In this document: positions 29,230 through 38,885 of the stretch, piece after piece | How positions within the stretch are numbered: the first letter of the stretch is position 1 | How the letters are laid out: every line of letters begins with the position of its first letter | Assembly (NCBI RefSeq): GCF_007750395.1 | Contig: NZ_CP036281.1 | Span: 3,433,001 to 3,497,000, forward strand | Direction of reading: 5' to 3' | Length of the DNA stretch: 64,000 nt | Origin: Polystyrenella longa | Lineage (GTDB): Bacteria; Planctomycetota; Planctomycetia; Planctomycetales; Planctomycetaceae | Notes under the pieces: generated by a model | What the model was told of the DNA's origin: nothing | What the model saw: the letters and a program-made list of their open reading frames with translations, nothing else | The model's database searches: none | Position numbers and translations under genes: made by a program

Positions 29230-31062
29230 TTACCCCAGCATGACTCGTTCCTCTGGGTATTCATACTCCAGACCGCCCTGATTCGTCCGACTGAGAGCGA
29301 GCAACAGAGTCAACGGGCCGATACGTCCCAGAAACATTGTCACCATAATGACGATTTGAGAGGGAGGAGACAACTCCGCTGTTAAGCCAGTGGAGACACC
29401 GACTGTCCCGAACGCGCTCGTCGCTTCGTACAGAATATCGATGAATTCCCCCGGTCTGTTTTCAAAGATTGTCAGTAACAATGTCGTTAACATGACTGTC
29501 ATGACGCCCACCGTCACGATGGTAAGCGCTCGCTTAACTGATTCGTCAGGCACGGATCGACCGGCCCATTCGACTCTCGGGCGTCCCCGATAGATCGACA
29601 CCAGACTTAATCCAATCAACATAAAGCAAACCACTTTAATCCCCCCTCCCGTTGAACCAGGCGAGGCGCCAATAAACATCAATCCGATGGAAACTAACTT
29701 AGACGAGGTTTGCATCTCCCCTAAATCAACCGTATTAAATCCGGCGGTGCGCATCGTGACCGACTGAAACCAGGCATCTGCCCACCGGTGCCCCAGCGGG
29801 GAACTCCCTTCGCTCGCCAGTGATTCCAAGAAGAAAAAACTGAACGTACCCGCCAGCAGCAGTAAGGAAGTTCCAACCAACACGAGACGAGAAGAGAGGG
29901 TCAACCGAGTTTTTTGTTTGGATATCGAGAACAATGGAGTTCGCTCAATATCCCAGTACTTGGACTTCAAAATCAGTACGAGATTATAGATCACGGAGAA
30001 CCCAATTCCGCCGCAGATAATGAGTGCTGCCATCCCCCCCCACACCTGCCAGCGTTCCCCCATTCCGAGCAAGCCATCATCCTGAAGCGAGAATCCTGCA
30101 TTACAAAAAGCGCTGACAGCATGAAACAGACTGTAGAAAGACTGCTCTCCTAAAGGTCGATCGCTCCATAACCCGGAAATGGCAACAGCACCAATCAACT
30201 CTGCCATAAGCGTAAACAGCAGGATCGTTAATAACAGTCGTTTTAGATCACTCAAGCCGTTTGATTCCAGCATCTCTCCCATCGTGGCGCTTTGTCGCAC
30301 ATGGATAGATCGTCCCGAGGCCACCGCCAGTAGCGCTCCCCAAGTCATGATTCCCAATCCCCCAATTTGAAACAGGGACAGAATCACCACTTGCCCGAAC
30401 GTCGACCAGTAGCTTCCCGTCGGCACCACAATTAATCCCGTCACGCAACTGGCACTGGTGGAAGTAAAGAGGGCTGTTATAAACGGGGCGCCTATTGGGT
30501 CAGCGAGTTCGGGAGGTTGAGCACGGGAAACAGGCAACATCAATAAGCCCGTTCCCACGATAATGAGAAACAGAAAAGAACCGCCCAACAGAATTGCCGG
30601 ATTATTTCCTGTTCTGGAAAGCCGGTTCACCGTATGGAGTAAACGCCAGATCCCTCGAAATACGAGACAGAATTCAGTCCAGAAAATCGCAAGGTGCCAG
30701 TCTGTATCGATCTGACTGAACAAACCAATCGATTGCCGCACTCCTCCGCCAATGAACGCCAGTCCGATCAGCCAGACGAGACTGGCAAGAAAATGGATGC
30801 GATGCTGGCTCAAAAAACTTTTGCGAACACGACTGAAGAAATATCGAATGGTCACGGAGAACGTAATCATCAACATGCACAGCAAAACCAGCACGTTGAT
30901 CTCTCGTGTATTCGCCTCTGAAAAACGAGCTAGTCCGTGATGGATTACGACGGCCAGCATGCCCACGACCTGCGACGTCGCCTGCAGCCAACGTAACGCT
31001 TCCGTCAACCGGGGGTATAAGGTAGGTTCATCAAGGAAATGGTTGGACCCGGTATTGGCCAT
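29230..31062 (-). CDS. Potassium uptake membrane subunit, TrkH/KtrB type
   Basis: 610-residue integral membrane transporter of the SKT superfamily. All four pore loops are visible, each with the selectivity-filter glycine: TSASCVTGL, SAFCNAGFSL, TMRTAGFNTV and SAFGTVGVSTGL. GASPGSTGGGIKV is the conserved stretch after the third loop. The N-terminal 150 residues contain additional helices beyond the KtrB core (about 450 residues), as seen in planctomycete and some other homologues. The start at 31062 is an ATG. Together with the RCK subunit it takes up potassium for osmotic balance. Confidence 0.92.
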   Translation of the reverse strand: MANTGSNHFLDEPTLYPRLTEALRWLQATSQVVGMLAVVIHHGLARFSEANTREINVLVLLCMLMITFSVTIRYFFSRVRKSFLSQHRIHFLASLVWLIGLAFIGGGVRQSIGLFSQIDTDWHLAIFWTEFCLVFRGIWRLLHTVNRLSRTGNNPAILLGGSFLFLIIVGTGLLMLPVSRAQPPELADPIGAPFITALFTSTSASCVTGLIVVPTGSYWSTFGQVVILSLFQIGGLGIMTWGALLAVASGRSIHVRQSATMGEMLESNGLSDLKRLLLTILLFTLMAELIGAVAISGLWSDRPLGEQSFYSLFHAVSAFCNAGFSLQDDGLLGMGERWQVWGGMAALIICGGIGFSVIYNLVLILKSKYWDIERTPLFSISKQKTRLTLSSRLVLVGTSLLLLAGTFSFFFLESLASEGSSPLGHRWADAWFQSVTMRTAGFNTVDLGEMQTSSKLVSIGLMFIGASPGSTGGGIKVVCFMLIGLSLVSIYRGRPRVEWAGRSVPDESVKRALTIVTVGVMTVMLTTLLLTIFENRPGEFIDILYEATSAFGTVGVSTGLTAELSPPSQIVIMVTMFLGRIGPLTLLLALSRTNQGGLEYEYPEERVMLG

Positions 31063-31282
31063 ACGATGGGGATTTTCGAGCTAAACAGTAAGAGATTACG
31101 GTGATCACCCTATGCTATCCAACATGCCCCCTCTTTATCAACAACAGGCGAAAGCCTAGAGTCTCAGTCGCGAGCAGTTATTAAAATAGGTTCTCAGCCC
31201 CGCTGTGCAAAATAGCCGGGAACTCATTATCATACGTCCGTCGATTCCACCTCTATATTCCTGTAGACAAGATGGCTGCCCG

Positions 31283-32689
31283 ATGCTGAAGGATTTTTCA
31301 AAGGAGAGTCTCAGTTACGATCCGATTCACGGTTACATCCCTTTCATTTCCCCGAATGATTTAAAGGGAGACGAGGTTTCGGAACAGGAGATCATCGATC
31401 ACCCCTGGGTGCAGCGAATGCGATATATTCACCAACTGCAGACTGCCTGGTGGGTATTCCCTTCTGCCGAGCATATGCGTTTCCAGCATGTCCTGGGAGC
31501 GATGCACCTCTCCAGCAAAGCGATCGAACTCTGGTATGATTCCCTCTGCGAAAGCTGCGCGAATGTCCCTTCGCGCCCTTACGTCGAGAGTCTGGTCCGT
31601 ATGGCGGCCCTGCTGCATGATGTGGGCCACGGCCCATTCGGTCATTTCTTTGATGATCACTATCTCGCCCAATTCAACATTACGCACGAGATCATCGGTG
31701 CCCATATTATTGAACACGAATTGGGCGACCTGCTCCGTGGTATTCGCCGGAACCCCAACGGTCATCTTCAGCCACTTGAAGAGCTGGAACCGAGACAGAT
31801 TGCCTGGTTGATCTGTCGACCTAAACCGGACAATGACGCGAGCGAAGGACAACCGGACTGGTTGAAGAAGTTGCGTTCTCTGTTCAGCGGTATCTATACC
31901 GTCGATAACATGGACTTCGTACTTCGCGATGCTTACATGTCAGGATACAACACGCGAGCGTTTGATATTTCCCGTTTGATGTACTACAGCTTTTTCACTC
32001 CCAGTGGTTTGACGATCCACTGCCGCGGCTTGCCAACCCTGATCAACTTCATCGAAACGCGGGCAAATCTGTTTAAGTCGATCTACTTTCATAGAACCGT
32101 CCGCGCATTCGATCTCGCCCTGGAAGACCTCTTCGGACCGACGATGGAGGCCCTCTTCTCCGGGAATCCGCTAGAAAACCTGGATGACTATCGTCAGTTG
32201 ACAGAATCTTCCTTCATGGTTGATGTACAGCGACTCAGCCGAAGCGACGACCCAGAGCGAAAAGCATTGGGGCATCGGTGGGAAGATCTGCTTTCCCGAC
32301 GAGTCACCTGGAAGCTGGCTGCCGAGCGTATGCTCAACTTCCATTCGACTCAGTCGGAACGGATGACGATTTTTTCCGCTCCCGATTTGATCGAACGGCT
32401 CATTCGGGAACGTCTCTCTCACGAGATGAAAACGATTCCACTCAAAATTGATGTGGCCCGTCACTATCATCGCCCCAGTGGAAAACTCCCTACTGGTGGA
32501 CAGAACTTCATGCTGGACCCGAACGTTGGAGTACCACAGGTGCTTAATGACGACGAGCTGTTTCATTCGCTGCCTGTCAGCTTTCTCATTTTCCGTATCT
32601 ATTCGCTTGAGCACGATCATGACGGCGCCATTCACCGCGCGCTCGACCTGCTGCTGGGCGAAACGGGCGACACCAAGACGAATATGTAA
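31283..32689 (+). CDS. HD-domain phosphohydrolase, dGTPase/SAMHD1-like
   Basis: 468-residue metal-dependent phosphohydrolase of the COG1078 type. The HD metal site is clear: FQHVLGAMHLS supplies the first histidine, ALLHDVGHGPFGHFFD the HD pair, and DNMDFVLRDAYMSG the distal aspartate. DPIHGYIPF at the N-terminus is the usual opening. Relatives hydrolyse dNTPs or related nucleotides, but the substrate here is not known. The frame opens at a GTG at 31205, yet the ATG at 31283 directly precedes the conserved part and is preferred, though neither has a good ribosome site. It is divergent from the potassium genes. Confidence 0.87.
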   Translation: MLKDFSKESLSYDPIHGYIPFISPNDLKGDEVSEQEIIDHPWVQRMRYIHQLQTAWWVFPSAEHMRFQHVLGAMHLSSKAIELWYDSLCESCANVPSRPYVESLVRMAALLHDVGHGPFGHFFDDHYLAQFNITHEIIGAHIIEHELGDLLRGIRRNPNGHLQPLEELEPRQIAWLICRPKPDNDASEGQPDWLKKLRSLFSGIYTVDNMDFVLRDAYMSGYNTRAFDISRLMYYSFFTPSGLTIHCRGLPTLINFIETRANLFKSIYFHRTVRAFDLALEDLFGPTMEALFSGNPLENLDDYRQLTESSFMVDVQRLSRSDDPERKALGHRWEDLLSRRVTWKLAAERMLNFHSTQSERMTIFSAPDLIERLIRERLSHEMKTIPLKIDVARHYHRPSGKLPTGGQNFMLDPNVGVPQVLNDDELFHSLPVSFLIFRIYSLEHDHDGAIHRALDLLLGETGDTKTNM

Positions 32690-33229
32690 CCCACCAGATT
32701 CGCCCAAGCACCCGATTAGCGACTTGATCCGACGAAGTCTGGTCGTGCCGGTTGTAGGACTATTTGGCTTGTTGAAATCACCGATTGCATAGAAATACCG
32801 GTCTGTTGCTTTTTTGAACCGGTAGCCCCATCAACCTGACCTATATCCCTTTAGGTAGATATTCAGGAATTGATGGTCGCGTTTAATCCCCCGGTGATCC
32901 AACCCGATCTCGAAAGGGAGAAAACGCTTATCTGCACTTGAGTAAACTCTATCAATCCGGGCCAGATCCTCCCTGCTTCGGTCGAATACCTTGGGTTCAA
33001 ATGGGCAAGATGCCCAAAGAGTGCGGATATTTCCAATGGTGAGAGTCTCACCGGAATTTCCTGCCAGAACCCCCCTCAGAGACAATTTGAAACTAGCGCT
33101 TACAAGTTACCTATTCGATAAATGAACTAGCACATGGACCGTAAATCCAGACAGATGTGTGTCTGCAAGTGACAGCCGGTCGATGAGTCAAATTGTTTGG
33201 TTTTATCCAAACGAGGAGTCTAACAAACG
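32690..33229. other. Structured intergenic stretch upstream of cheY
   Basis: 540 bases without a convincing gene. Inverted repeats are TACCGGT/ACCGGTA (32796-32802 with 32818-32824), TGGGCA-aga-TGCCCA (33002-33016), and TTCC-aat-GGTGAGA-g-TCTCACC-GGAA (33031-33056). GAGGAG before 33230 is the ribosome site of cheY. A long leader or small RNA is possible. Minus-strand frames of 60-84 codons here look accidental. Confidence 0.4.
33031..33056. repeat. Hairpin sharing its core with the terminator at 24606-24642
   Basis: GGTGAGA-g-TCTCACC flanked by TTCC and GGAA. The hairpin at 24616-24642 has the same arms, TTCC, GGTGAGA, TCTCACC, GGAA, lacking only the three-base AAT insert. Two copies of the same core in one window suggest a dispersed element, or chance between two good hairpins. 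Confidence 0.45.
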
Positions 33230-33598
33230 ATGAAGAAAATCCTGTTGGTGGATGATTCTCGCGCGGTCCGTCTCGTATCGCGAAAGATAGTGTCCAATAT
33301 GGACTTGGAAGCTCTGGAAGCAGAACATGGCGCCGAAGGCCTGGAAGTGGTGAAAGCCAATCCGGACATCGACGTAGTTCTGCTCGACTGGAACATGCCT
33401 GTTATGGATGGGCTGACCTTCTTGAAAGAGCTTCGAAAACTCGACCTGCCCAAACAACCGATCGTCGTAATGTGCACCACCGAGAATGAGATGGAACGTA
33501 TCGTGGAAGCGATGCAGAACGGTGCCGATGAGTACATTATGAAACCTTTCACCGAAGATATTATTCGGGAAAAACTCCAGGAAACAGGAATTCTGTGA
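33230..33598 (+). CDS. cheY: CheY-like single-domain response regulator
   Basis: 122-residue receiver domain with no output domain. Conserved residues: acidic pair Asp8/Asp9 in LLVDDSR, phospho-acceptor Asp53 in VVLLDWNMPVMDG, Thr83/Thr84 in MCTTENE and Lys105 in IMKPF. In chemotaxis it would carry the signal from a CheA kinase to the flagellar motor or another effector. GAGGAG lies before the ATG. Its stop overlaps the start of cheB by four bases, so translation is coupled. Because it stands with cheB and cheR, a chemotaxis-like role is likely, but no cheA, cheW or receptor gene is in the window. Confidence 0.9.
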   Translation: MKKILLVDDSRAVRLVSRKIVSNMDLEALEAEHGAEGLEVVKANPDIDVVLLDWNMPVMDGLTFLKELRKLDLPKQPIVVMCTTENEMERIVEAMQNGADEYIMKPFTEDIIREKLQETGIL

Positions 33599-34671
33599 TC
33601 CAATCGAACATACGAGTGTTAATCGTGGATGACTCTGCAGTCATTCGCGGGTTGTTAGCACGTGCCCTGCAAACGGATTCAGGGATTGAAGTCACTGGAA
33701 CATCTATGCATGGTGAAGCGGCTCTCTCATTCCTGAAACGGAATGAAGTGGATGTCGTCCTGCTGGATGTAGAAATGCCGGTGATGGACGGTCTGACGAC
33801 TTTGCAGGAGATCCAAAAGCAATACCCAGACGTCCATGTCATCATGGTTTCTTCCTATACGATGGCAGGAGCGGAGGACACGGTCTCTGCCCTTTCAATG
33901 GGAGCAGCGGGTTGCGTTGCGAAACCGATCTCCAATTCGCCTTCGGAGAGTATAAGGCAATTGAGCACAGAACTGCTCCCTATGGTGAAATCCCTGGGAC
34001 AGTCACGTTTGCGAAAATCAACAACACCAGTTTCAGTTCGACGGGATACCATTGTCCAAAACAATAGCAATGCGGGCCCCATGGTCACTCCGCAACTTGT
34101 TGTTATTGGAACCAGTACAGGAGGGCCTCAGGCTCTGCGTACAGTGCTGACTGGACTACCGAAAGATTTTCCGCTACCAATTCTTATCGTTCAGCATATG
34201 CCTCCCATGTTTACTCCTATGCTGGCGAAACATATTGCTCAGGATACCGGGCGTCCGGCTAAAGAAGCCGAACATAATGAACCGATTCAACGTGGCGTGA
34301 CATATGTCGCCCCAGGGGACTTCCACATGGAAGTCAACAAGCTGGGTGATCGAATGGTCCTGCAGTTGAATCAGAAAGAACCGGAACATTATTGTCGTCC
34401 CTCAGTAAACCCTCTCTTCCGTACCGCGGCCTCCTGGTACCGGAATAAAGTCCTCGGCGTGATGCTCACCGGGATGGGAGAAGATGGAATCGAAGGAACC
34501 AGAACATTAGTGGAAAACGGGGGCTACATGATGGCCCAAAACGAAGCCACCTGTGTTGTCTATGGGATGCCTCGCGCCGTTGTCGACGCAGGCCTGGCCA
34601 AACAGATTCTGCCAATCGATTCCGTCGCCGACGAAATCGCCAAACATTGTGCTGTAGCAGTAAAGGTATAA
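33595..34671 (+). CDS. cheB: Protein-glutamate methylesterase CheB
   Basis: Two-domain chemotaxis adaptation enzyme, 358 residues. Receiver domain with Asp58 in VVLLDVEMPVMDG, then a linker (about 135-160), then the methylesterase with the triad Ser174 in GTSTGGPQA, His201 in VQHMPP and Asp297 in TGMGEDG. It removes methyl groups from, or deamidates, chemoreceptor glutamates/glutamines when phosphorylated. The start is a GTG at 33595 that overlaps the cheY stop as GTGA; no earlier start is plausible because the receiver begins at once. cheR follows after four bases. Confidence 0.95.
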   Translation: MIQSNIRVLIVDDSAVIRGLLARALQTDSGIEVTGTSMHGEAALSFLKRNEVDVVLLDVEMPVMDGLTTLQEIQKQYPDVHVIMVSSYTMAGAEDTVSALSMGAAGCVAKPISNSPSESIRQLSTELLPMVKSLGQSRLRKSTTPVSVRRDTIVQNNSNAGPMVTPQLVVIGTSTGGPQALRTVLTGLPKDFPLPILIVQHMPPMFTPMLAKHIAQDTGRPAKEAEHNEPIQRGVTYVAPGDFHMEVNKLGDRMVLQLNQKEPEHYCRPSVNPLFRTAASWYRNKVLGVMLTGMGEDGIEGTRTLVENGGYMMAQNEATCVVYGMPRAVVDAGLAKQILPIDSVADEIAKHCAVAVKV

Positions 34672-34675
34672 TACC

Positions 34676-35512
34676 GTGGATCCCGTACATTACGACTACC
34701 TCGCCAGTTTTCTGCTCGGTGCCTCCGGACTTAGTCTGGGTAACAACAAAGAGTACCTGCTGGAAAGCCGCTTAATTCCCCTGGCCCAAAGTATGGGCTG
34801 GAATGGAATTCCGGAACTGATCACTCAACTACGACTGGGCCGGGACAAAAACCTCGAAGATGCCGTCGTCGAAGCGATGACTACCAACGAGACATCATTC
34901 TTCCGTGATAAAAAGCCGTTTGAAGTGATGACTTCGCACATCTTCCCGGAACTGGTCAAAAGCCGCGCCACTCGACGAACGATTCGTATCTGGTGCGCCG
35001 CAGGAGCAACCGGTCAGGAACCTTACAGTATCGCCATGACTATTCTGGAGAACTTTCCGGAACTGCGCAACTGGCACATCGAAATGCTGATCACGGATAT
35101 TTCACAGCAGGCTTTGGGGCGGTCCAAAGAAGGTGTCTACAGCCAGTTTGAAATTCAACGCGGCCTTCCCGTTAAACTTCTGATGAAACACTTCGAACAG
35201 AATGACAAAGGTTGGAAGGTTAAAGAAGACCTAAAAAAAGGGATGCGTTGGGAGCGATTCAATTTGCTCGACTCGTACAATCGTTTTGGTGTCTTCGATT
35301 TGATCATGTGTCGAAACGTATTAATCTACTTTGAAAACAAAACCAAAGGGGATATCCTGGATCGAATGTCCAAACAATTGGCCTCTGATGGATACTTGAT
35401 GCTGGGCTCTGCTGAAACCATTCTCGGAATCACCGAAAGCTACCAGAAAATCCCAGGCCTCGAGAGTGGCGTCTACGAAACCATCCAGGGAAAAGTAGGA
35501 GCTACTCGATAA
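34676..35512 (+). CDS. cheR: Chemotaxis protein methyltransferase CheR
   Basis: 278-residue SAM-dependent methyltransferase that adds methyl groups to chemoreceptor glutamates. N-terminal helical domain (about 1-75), then the catalytic domain with TNETSFFRD, the SAM loop IRIWCAAGATGQEPYS, ITDISQQAL and the FDLIMCRNVLIYF motif. In the SAM loop the usual CAACSTGEEPYS reads CAAGATGQEPYS, a small variation common outside proteobacteria. The GTG start at 34676 follows the cheB stop by four bases. A terminator 36 bases after the stop ends the cheY-cheB-cheR unit. Confidence 0.95.
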   Translation: MDPVHYDYLASFLLGASGLSLGNNKEYLLESRLIPLAQSMGWNGIPELITQLRLGRDKNLEDAVVEAMTTNETSFFRDKKPFEVMTSHIFPELVKSRATRRTIRIWCAAGATGQEPYSIAMTILENFPELRNWHIEMLITDISQQALGRSKEGVYSQFEIQRGLPVKLLMKHFEQNDKGWKVKEDLKKGMRWERFNLLDSYNRFGVFDLIMCRNVLIYFENKTKGDILDRMSKQLASDGYLMLGSAETILGITESYQKIPGLESGVYETIQGKVGATR

Positions 35513-35548
35513 CTCGAGTCTGAATTAATTCAAATAGCATAATTCAAA

Positions 35549-35583
35549 CGAAGCCACGTTTATCGCGTGGCTTCGTTTTTTTT
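35549..35583 (+). terminator. Rho-independent terminator of the che operon
   Basis: Perfect 10-bp stem CGAAGCCACG / CGTGGCTTCG (35549-35558 with 35566-35575), seven-base loop, eight T's. Confidence 0.92.
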
Positions 35584-35880
35584 GTGAACGCTACCAAACC
35601 GGCTGTTGTCCTCCTGGTATCCCTCCAATTTGTTTTCCGCCTGAATTCCTCATAGGTCTCTTCATTTCACCGAGGATTCCGAGCCACATAGACCCCAGAT
35701 GGTCTGATTTATCAAAATCCCCGAAATAGGCTGGCAGCGAACGTTGACGTCCTCATTAAGGCAATTATAAACGAATGTTTTGTCGACAATAATGTCCACA
35801 GCAATCGGGCGTAGGTAACATCTGCTCGTTGGTGAGGATCGGTACTGGATTAAATACTCTCTGATCTGTGAGCTTTCGAT
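35584..35880. other. Intergenic stretch before serC
   Basis: About 300 bases after the che terminator. No gene or clear promoter hexamers were seen; it must hold the serC promoter. A minus-strand frame across it continues into serC and is a shadow. Confidence 0.35.
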
Positions 35881-36963
35881 ATGAGTGAACGCATTATCAA
35901 CTTTTCCGCTGGTCCGGCTGTTCTCCCCGAGCCTGTTTTGAGTCAAGCCCGGGAAGATCTTTGGTCTCTGGACGGAACTGGTATCGGTGTGATGGAACAT
36001 TCTCACCGGGGAAAAGCATTTCTGGCGGTTTACGAGAAAACGGTTGCTCTTTGCCGCGAACTTGCCTCGATCCCAGACAACTACAAAGTCCTGTTCCTGC
36101 AGGGCGGTGCCTCTTCACAGTTCTTCACGATTCCGATGAACTTCCTGGCTCAGGACAAAACAGCCGATTACCTGATCACGGGGTCCTGGTCCAAAAAAGC
36201 AATCGCGGAAGCGAAGTCTTTCGGAACAGCGCACACAGCTTCCAGCAGCGCCGACAAGAACTTCAATTACATTCCCAAAGAGATCAAGTACAGCGATACC
36301 CAAACATACGTACACTTCACTTCCAACAACACTATCTTTGGAACGGAGTACGCCAGCGAACCGGAGAATCCTGCGGGCTCCTTTCTTGTCTGCGATGCCA
36401 GTAGTGATATCTTCTCTCGCCCTTTGGACATCTCCAAATATGGCATCGTCTACGCCGGGGCCCAAAAAAATCTAGGACCAAGTGGTGTGACTCTGGTGAT
36501 CATCCGCGACGATTTGATCGAACAGGGAGCATCCGATATCCCCACCATGCTGCAATACCGTACGCATGCGGAAAACGATTCGATGTTCAACACGCCCCCC
36601 ACGTTCGGCATCTATATCATGGGACAGGTTTTCAGTTGGATTAAAGATCAGGGCGGACTTTCGGCCATCCAGAAATTAAACCAGCGTAAAGCCAATAAGC
36701 TGTACGGATATCTGGATTCCAGTAAGTTGTTCCAGGGAACAGCCGAAGTCGATAGCCGATCCATGATGAACGTCACCTTCGTAACCGGCAACGAAGACCT
36801 CGACAAAAAGTTCATCTCTGAAGCGACGGCAGCTGGCCTCGACGGACTAAAAGGACACCGCAGCGTAGGCGGAATGCGTGCCAGTATTTACAATGCATTC
36901 CCTGAAGCAGGAATTGACAAATTGGTCGAATTCATGACTGCATTCGAAAAATCAAATGGTTGA
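35881..36963 (+). CDS. serC: Phosphoserine aminotransferase
   Basis: Cytoplasmic class V PLP enzyme converting 3-phosphohydroxypyruvate to phosphoserine in serine biosynthesis, also active in pyridoxal phosphate synthesis in some bacteria. 360 residues, the family length. [14 protein letters not shown] is the standard opening; [23 protein letters not shown], the PLP lysine in [12 protein letters not shown] and the end [16 protein letters not shown] are all present. The ATG at 35881 gives the full N-terminus. Serine feeds O-acetylserine for the cysK product, although the genes are far apart. A terminator follows. Confidence 0.96.
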   Translation: MSERIINFSAGPAVLPEPVLSQAREDLWSLDGTGIGVMEHSHRGKAFLAVYEKTVALCRELASIPDNYKVLFLQGGASSQFFTIPMNFLAQDKTADYLITGSWSKKAIAEAKSFGTAHTASSSADKNFNYIPKEIKYSDTQTYVHFTSNNTIFGTEYASEPENPAGSFLVCDASSDIFSRPLDISKYGIVYAGAQKNLGPSGVTLVIIRDDLIEQGASDIPTMLQYRTHAENDSMFNTPPTFGIYIMGQVFSWIKDQGGLSAIQKLNQRKANKLYGYLDSSKLFQGTAEVDSRSMMNVTFVTGNEDLDKKFISEATAAGLDGLKGHRSVGGMRASIYNAFPEAGIDKLVEFMTAFEKSNG

Positions 36964-36989
36964 TATTAATCAGTATCGCTGACAAATTG

Positions 36990-37030
36990 AAAACCCCTGA
37001 TTGACATCACGTTGTTAATCAGGGGTTTTT
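36990..37030 (+). terminator. Rho-independent terminator after serC
   Basis: Perfect 13-bp stem (36990-37002 with 37017-37029), 14-base loop, five T's at the end of the right arm. Confidence 0.88.
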
Positions 37031-37110
37031 GTTTGGGAAATGCTACACGTTCTTCTTAGAATGAAACTCTTCATTCCCCCTGTCGATCGCTCAGAGAAAG
37101 TCCCAACCCC

Positions 37111-37926
37111 ATGCCGTTTGATGATCAGGTCGACGTCGGAATTGTCGTAGCACTCGAGCGAGAGATTAGTTTGTTTCTCTTCCGACATCCCGAACACGAA
37201 CGCCAATCGGGCAAGCAGGCTGTTTTTCTTCAAACTGAGGTTGGAGAAAAAGTTGTTGGAATCGCCATTACAGGACCGGGTCAGGAACGTGCCGAAGCTG
37301 GAACGCGCGCCCTCTGCGAAGCCATGCATCCCCGCTGGATCATCTCTGCCGGATATGGAGGAGCCCTGTTACCGCAACAAAAGGTAGGGGATGCCGTCTT
37401 CATTGAAGACATTGTTACCTCCAATGATCTACACGTTCAATTGGGAGGCAATTATGCTTTCGCAGATTCCACTGACTCAGATAAATTTTCACAGCAAATC
37501 AATGGGGAACGACTTCGAGCAATGCGAGGCCGCCTGTTTTCTGGCGACGACATGGTAACGACAAAGGAGGAACGGTCCCTTCTGGCCGAGAAACACAACG
37601 CTGACGTTGTCGATATGGAAACAGCCGCTGTTGTGAAGGTCGCCCGCGAGTGGCATCTTCCAGTACTGGCACTCCGCGCCATCACTGATGATCTGGAAAC
37701 GGAACTTCCCCCGGAAATCGCCTCCATGCTGGAGAAAGAAGGAGCCTCACGCTGGGGAACAATCGCAACCTCTCTCTGGAAAAAACCCCGGTTGTCTAAA
37801 AACCTGTGGGAACTGAAACAGAACTCGCTTGCCGCCTCTGAAACAATCGCGATCGGTGTTGAGTATTTGATATCCAATTTGCCTCCTTCAACAATCAAAT
37901 CCACTGAGCCACCTTCAGACGATTAA
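37111..37926 (+). CDS. Nucleoside phosphorylase / nucleosidase family protein
   Basis: 271-residue PNP/UDP-phosphorylase-fold protein of the MTA/SAH nucleosidase and hopanoid-associated (HpnG-like) group. The opening VGIVVALEREISLF, GPGQERAEAGTRAL, the nucleoside-site WIISAGYGGAL and the C-terminal DVVDMETAAVVKVAREW with the catalytic-type aspartate in RAITDDLE are seen. The purine-binding glutamate is in DMETAA. It could release adenine from adenosine derivatives or act in hopanoid side-chain synthesis, but no hopanoid genes are nearby. Its last 60 residues are extra relative to compact nucleosidases. Confidence 0.82.
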   Translation: MPFDDQVDVGIVVALEREISLFLFRHPEHERQSGKQAVFLQTEVGEKVVGIAITGPGQERAEAGTRALCEAMHPRWIISAGYGGALLPQQKVGDAVFIEDIVTSNDLHVQLGGNYAFADSTDSDKFSQQINGERLRAMRGRLFSGDDMVTTKEERSLLAEKHNADVVDMETAAVVKVAREWHLPVLALRAITDDLETELPPEIASMLEKEGASRWGTIATSLWKKPRLSKNLWELKQNSLAASETIAIGVEYLISNLPPSTIKSTEPPSDD

Positions 37927-38087
37927 CTCAGTGATGGGGCTCGATTGCATATCGCCTACTCATTCGGTTACATAGAGATATTACCGGGAAAAGTAATCGA
38001 TTCTTATTCCTCCCTCTGCCCTCATTTCCGCCTGATTAATTCACGGCCAGAGGCAACGTTTACTTCACATCAGAAAGATCAGCACCA

Positions 38088-38885
38088 ATGCGCGAATGGC
38101 TGTTATCCGAAGTTAATTATCAGCATGTCAAAGAGAATCCCTACCAGGTAGCAGTACTCCCCATTGGCGCGACCGAACCGCACAATCTGCATTTACCGTA
38201 CGGAACTGACACCATTCAGGTAGAGACGATGGCGGCACGAGCCTGCGAACGGGCCTACAAAAAAGGTGGCAAAGTGATCATGCTTCCTCCGTTGCCTTAC
38301 GGTACGGAAACGAACATGATCGAGTATCCGTTTGCAATGAATCTGCAACCTTCGACGATCCTCAATGTCATCTCTGACTTCTGCGAAGCTCTCGAAACTC
38401 AGGGAATTTACAAGCTGGTCATCGTGAATGGTCACGGTGGCAACGACTTCAAGCCTCTCCTCCGAGAGTTGCTGGTGCAGACGGAAGTGAATCTCTTTTT
38501 GTGTGATTGGTTTCGCGGTATTGCGGCCGATGCCGTTCCGGAGATTTTCGAACAACCGGGAGATCACGCTGATGAGGTCGAAACTTCTCTCGTCATGGCG
38601 ATCCGCCCCGAACTTGTCGGTAAAGATCCTGACACAGGGAAACTCATTGCGGACGATGGCAGTACCCGTGCCAGCCGTTTCGAAGCGGTCAACAAAGGAT
38701 GGGTGTCGATCTCTCGTCCTTTCGGTTTACTCACAACTAACACCGGTTCAGGAAATCCTCACGCCGCCACTCCTGAGAAGGGTGAAAAGTTACTCAACCT
38801 GATTGTGGAACGATTGGGCGATTTCCTGTTTGACCTCTCAGAAGCCGATATCGATATCGACTTTCCTTTTGAATCACGAAACTGA
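38088..38885 (+). CDS. Creatininase-family metal amidohydrolase
   Basis: 265-residue member of the creatininase/FAPy-deformylase (MftE-like) family. Metal ligands are visible in order: Glu and His in GATEPHNLHLPYGTDT, His in IVNGHGGND, and Glu in DHADEVETSL. The family opens small cyclic amides such as creatinine, or processes modified peptides and deaza-flavin precursors; the specific substrate cannot be assigned. It lies 160 bases after the nucleosidase gene on the same strand, possibly in one transcript, and 137 bases before a secreted esterase. Confidence 0.88.
   Translation: MREWLLSEVNYQHVKENPYQVAVLPIGATEPHNLHLPYGTDTIQVETMAARACERAYKKGGKVIMLPPLPYGTETNMIEYPFAMNLQPSTILNVISDFCEALETQGIYKLVIVNGHGGNDFKPLLRELLVQTEVNLFLCDWFRGIAADAVPEIFEQPGDHADEVETSLVMAIRPELVGKDPDTGKLIADDGSTRASRFEAVNKGWVSISRPFGLLTTNTGSGNPHAATPEKGEKLLNLIVERLGDFLFDLSEADIDIDFPFESRN

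Noticed and set aside
33002-33025. tRNA-like GGGTTCAAATGG segment near 32990-33010
   Set aside because: No acceptor stem or cloverleaf could be built around it.
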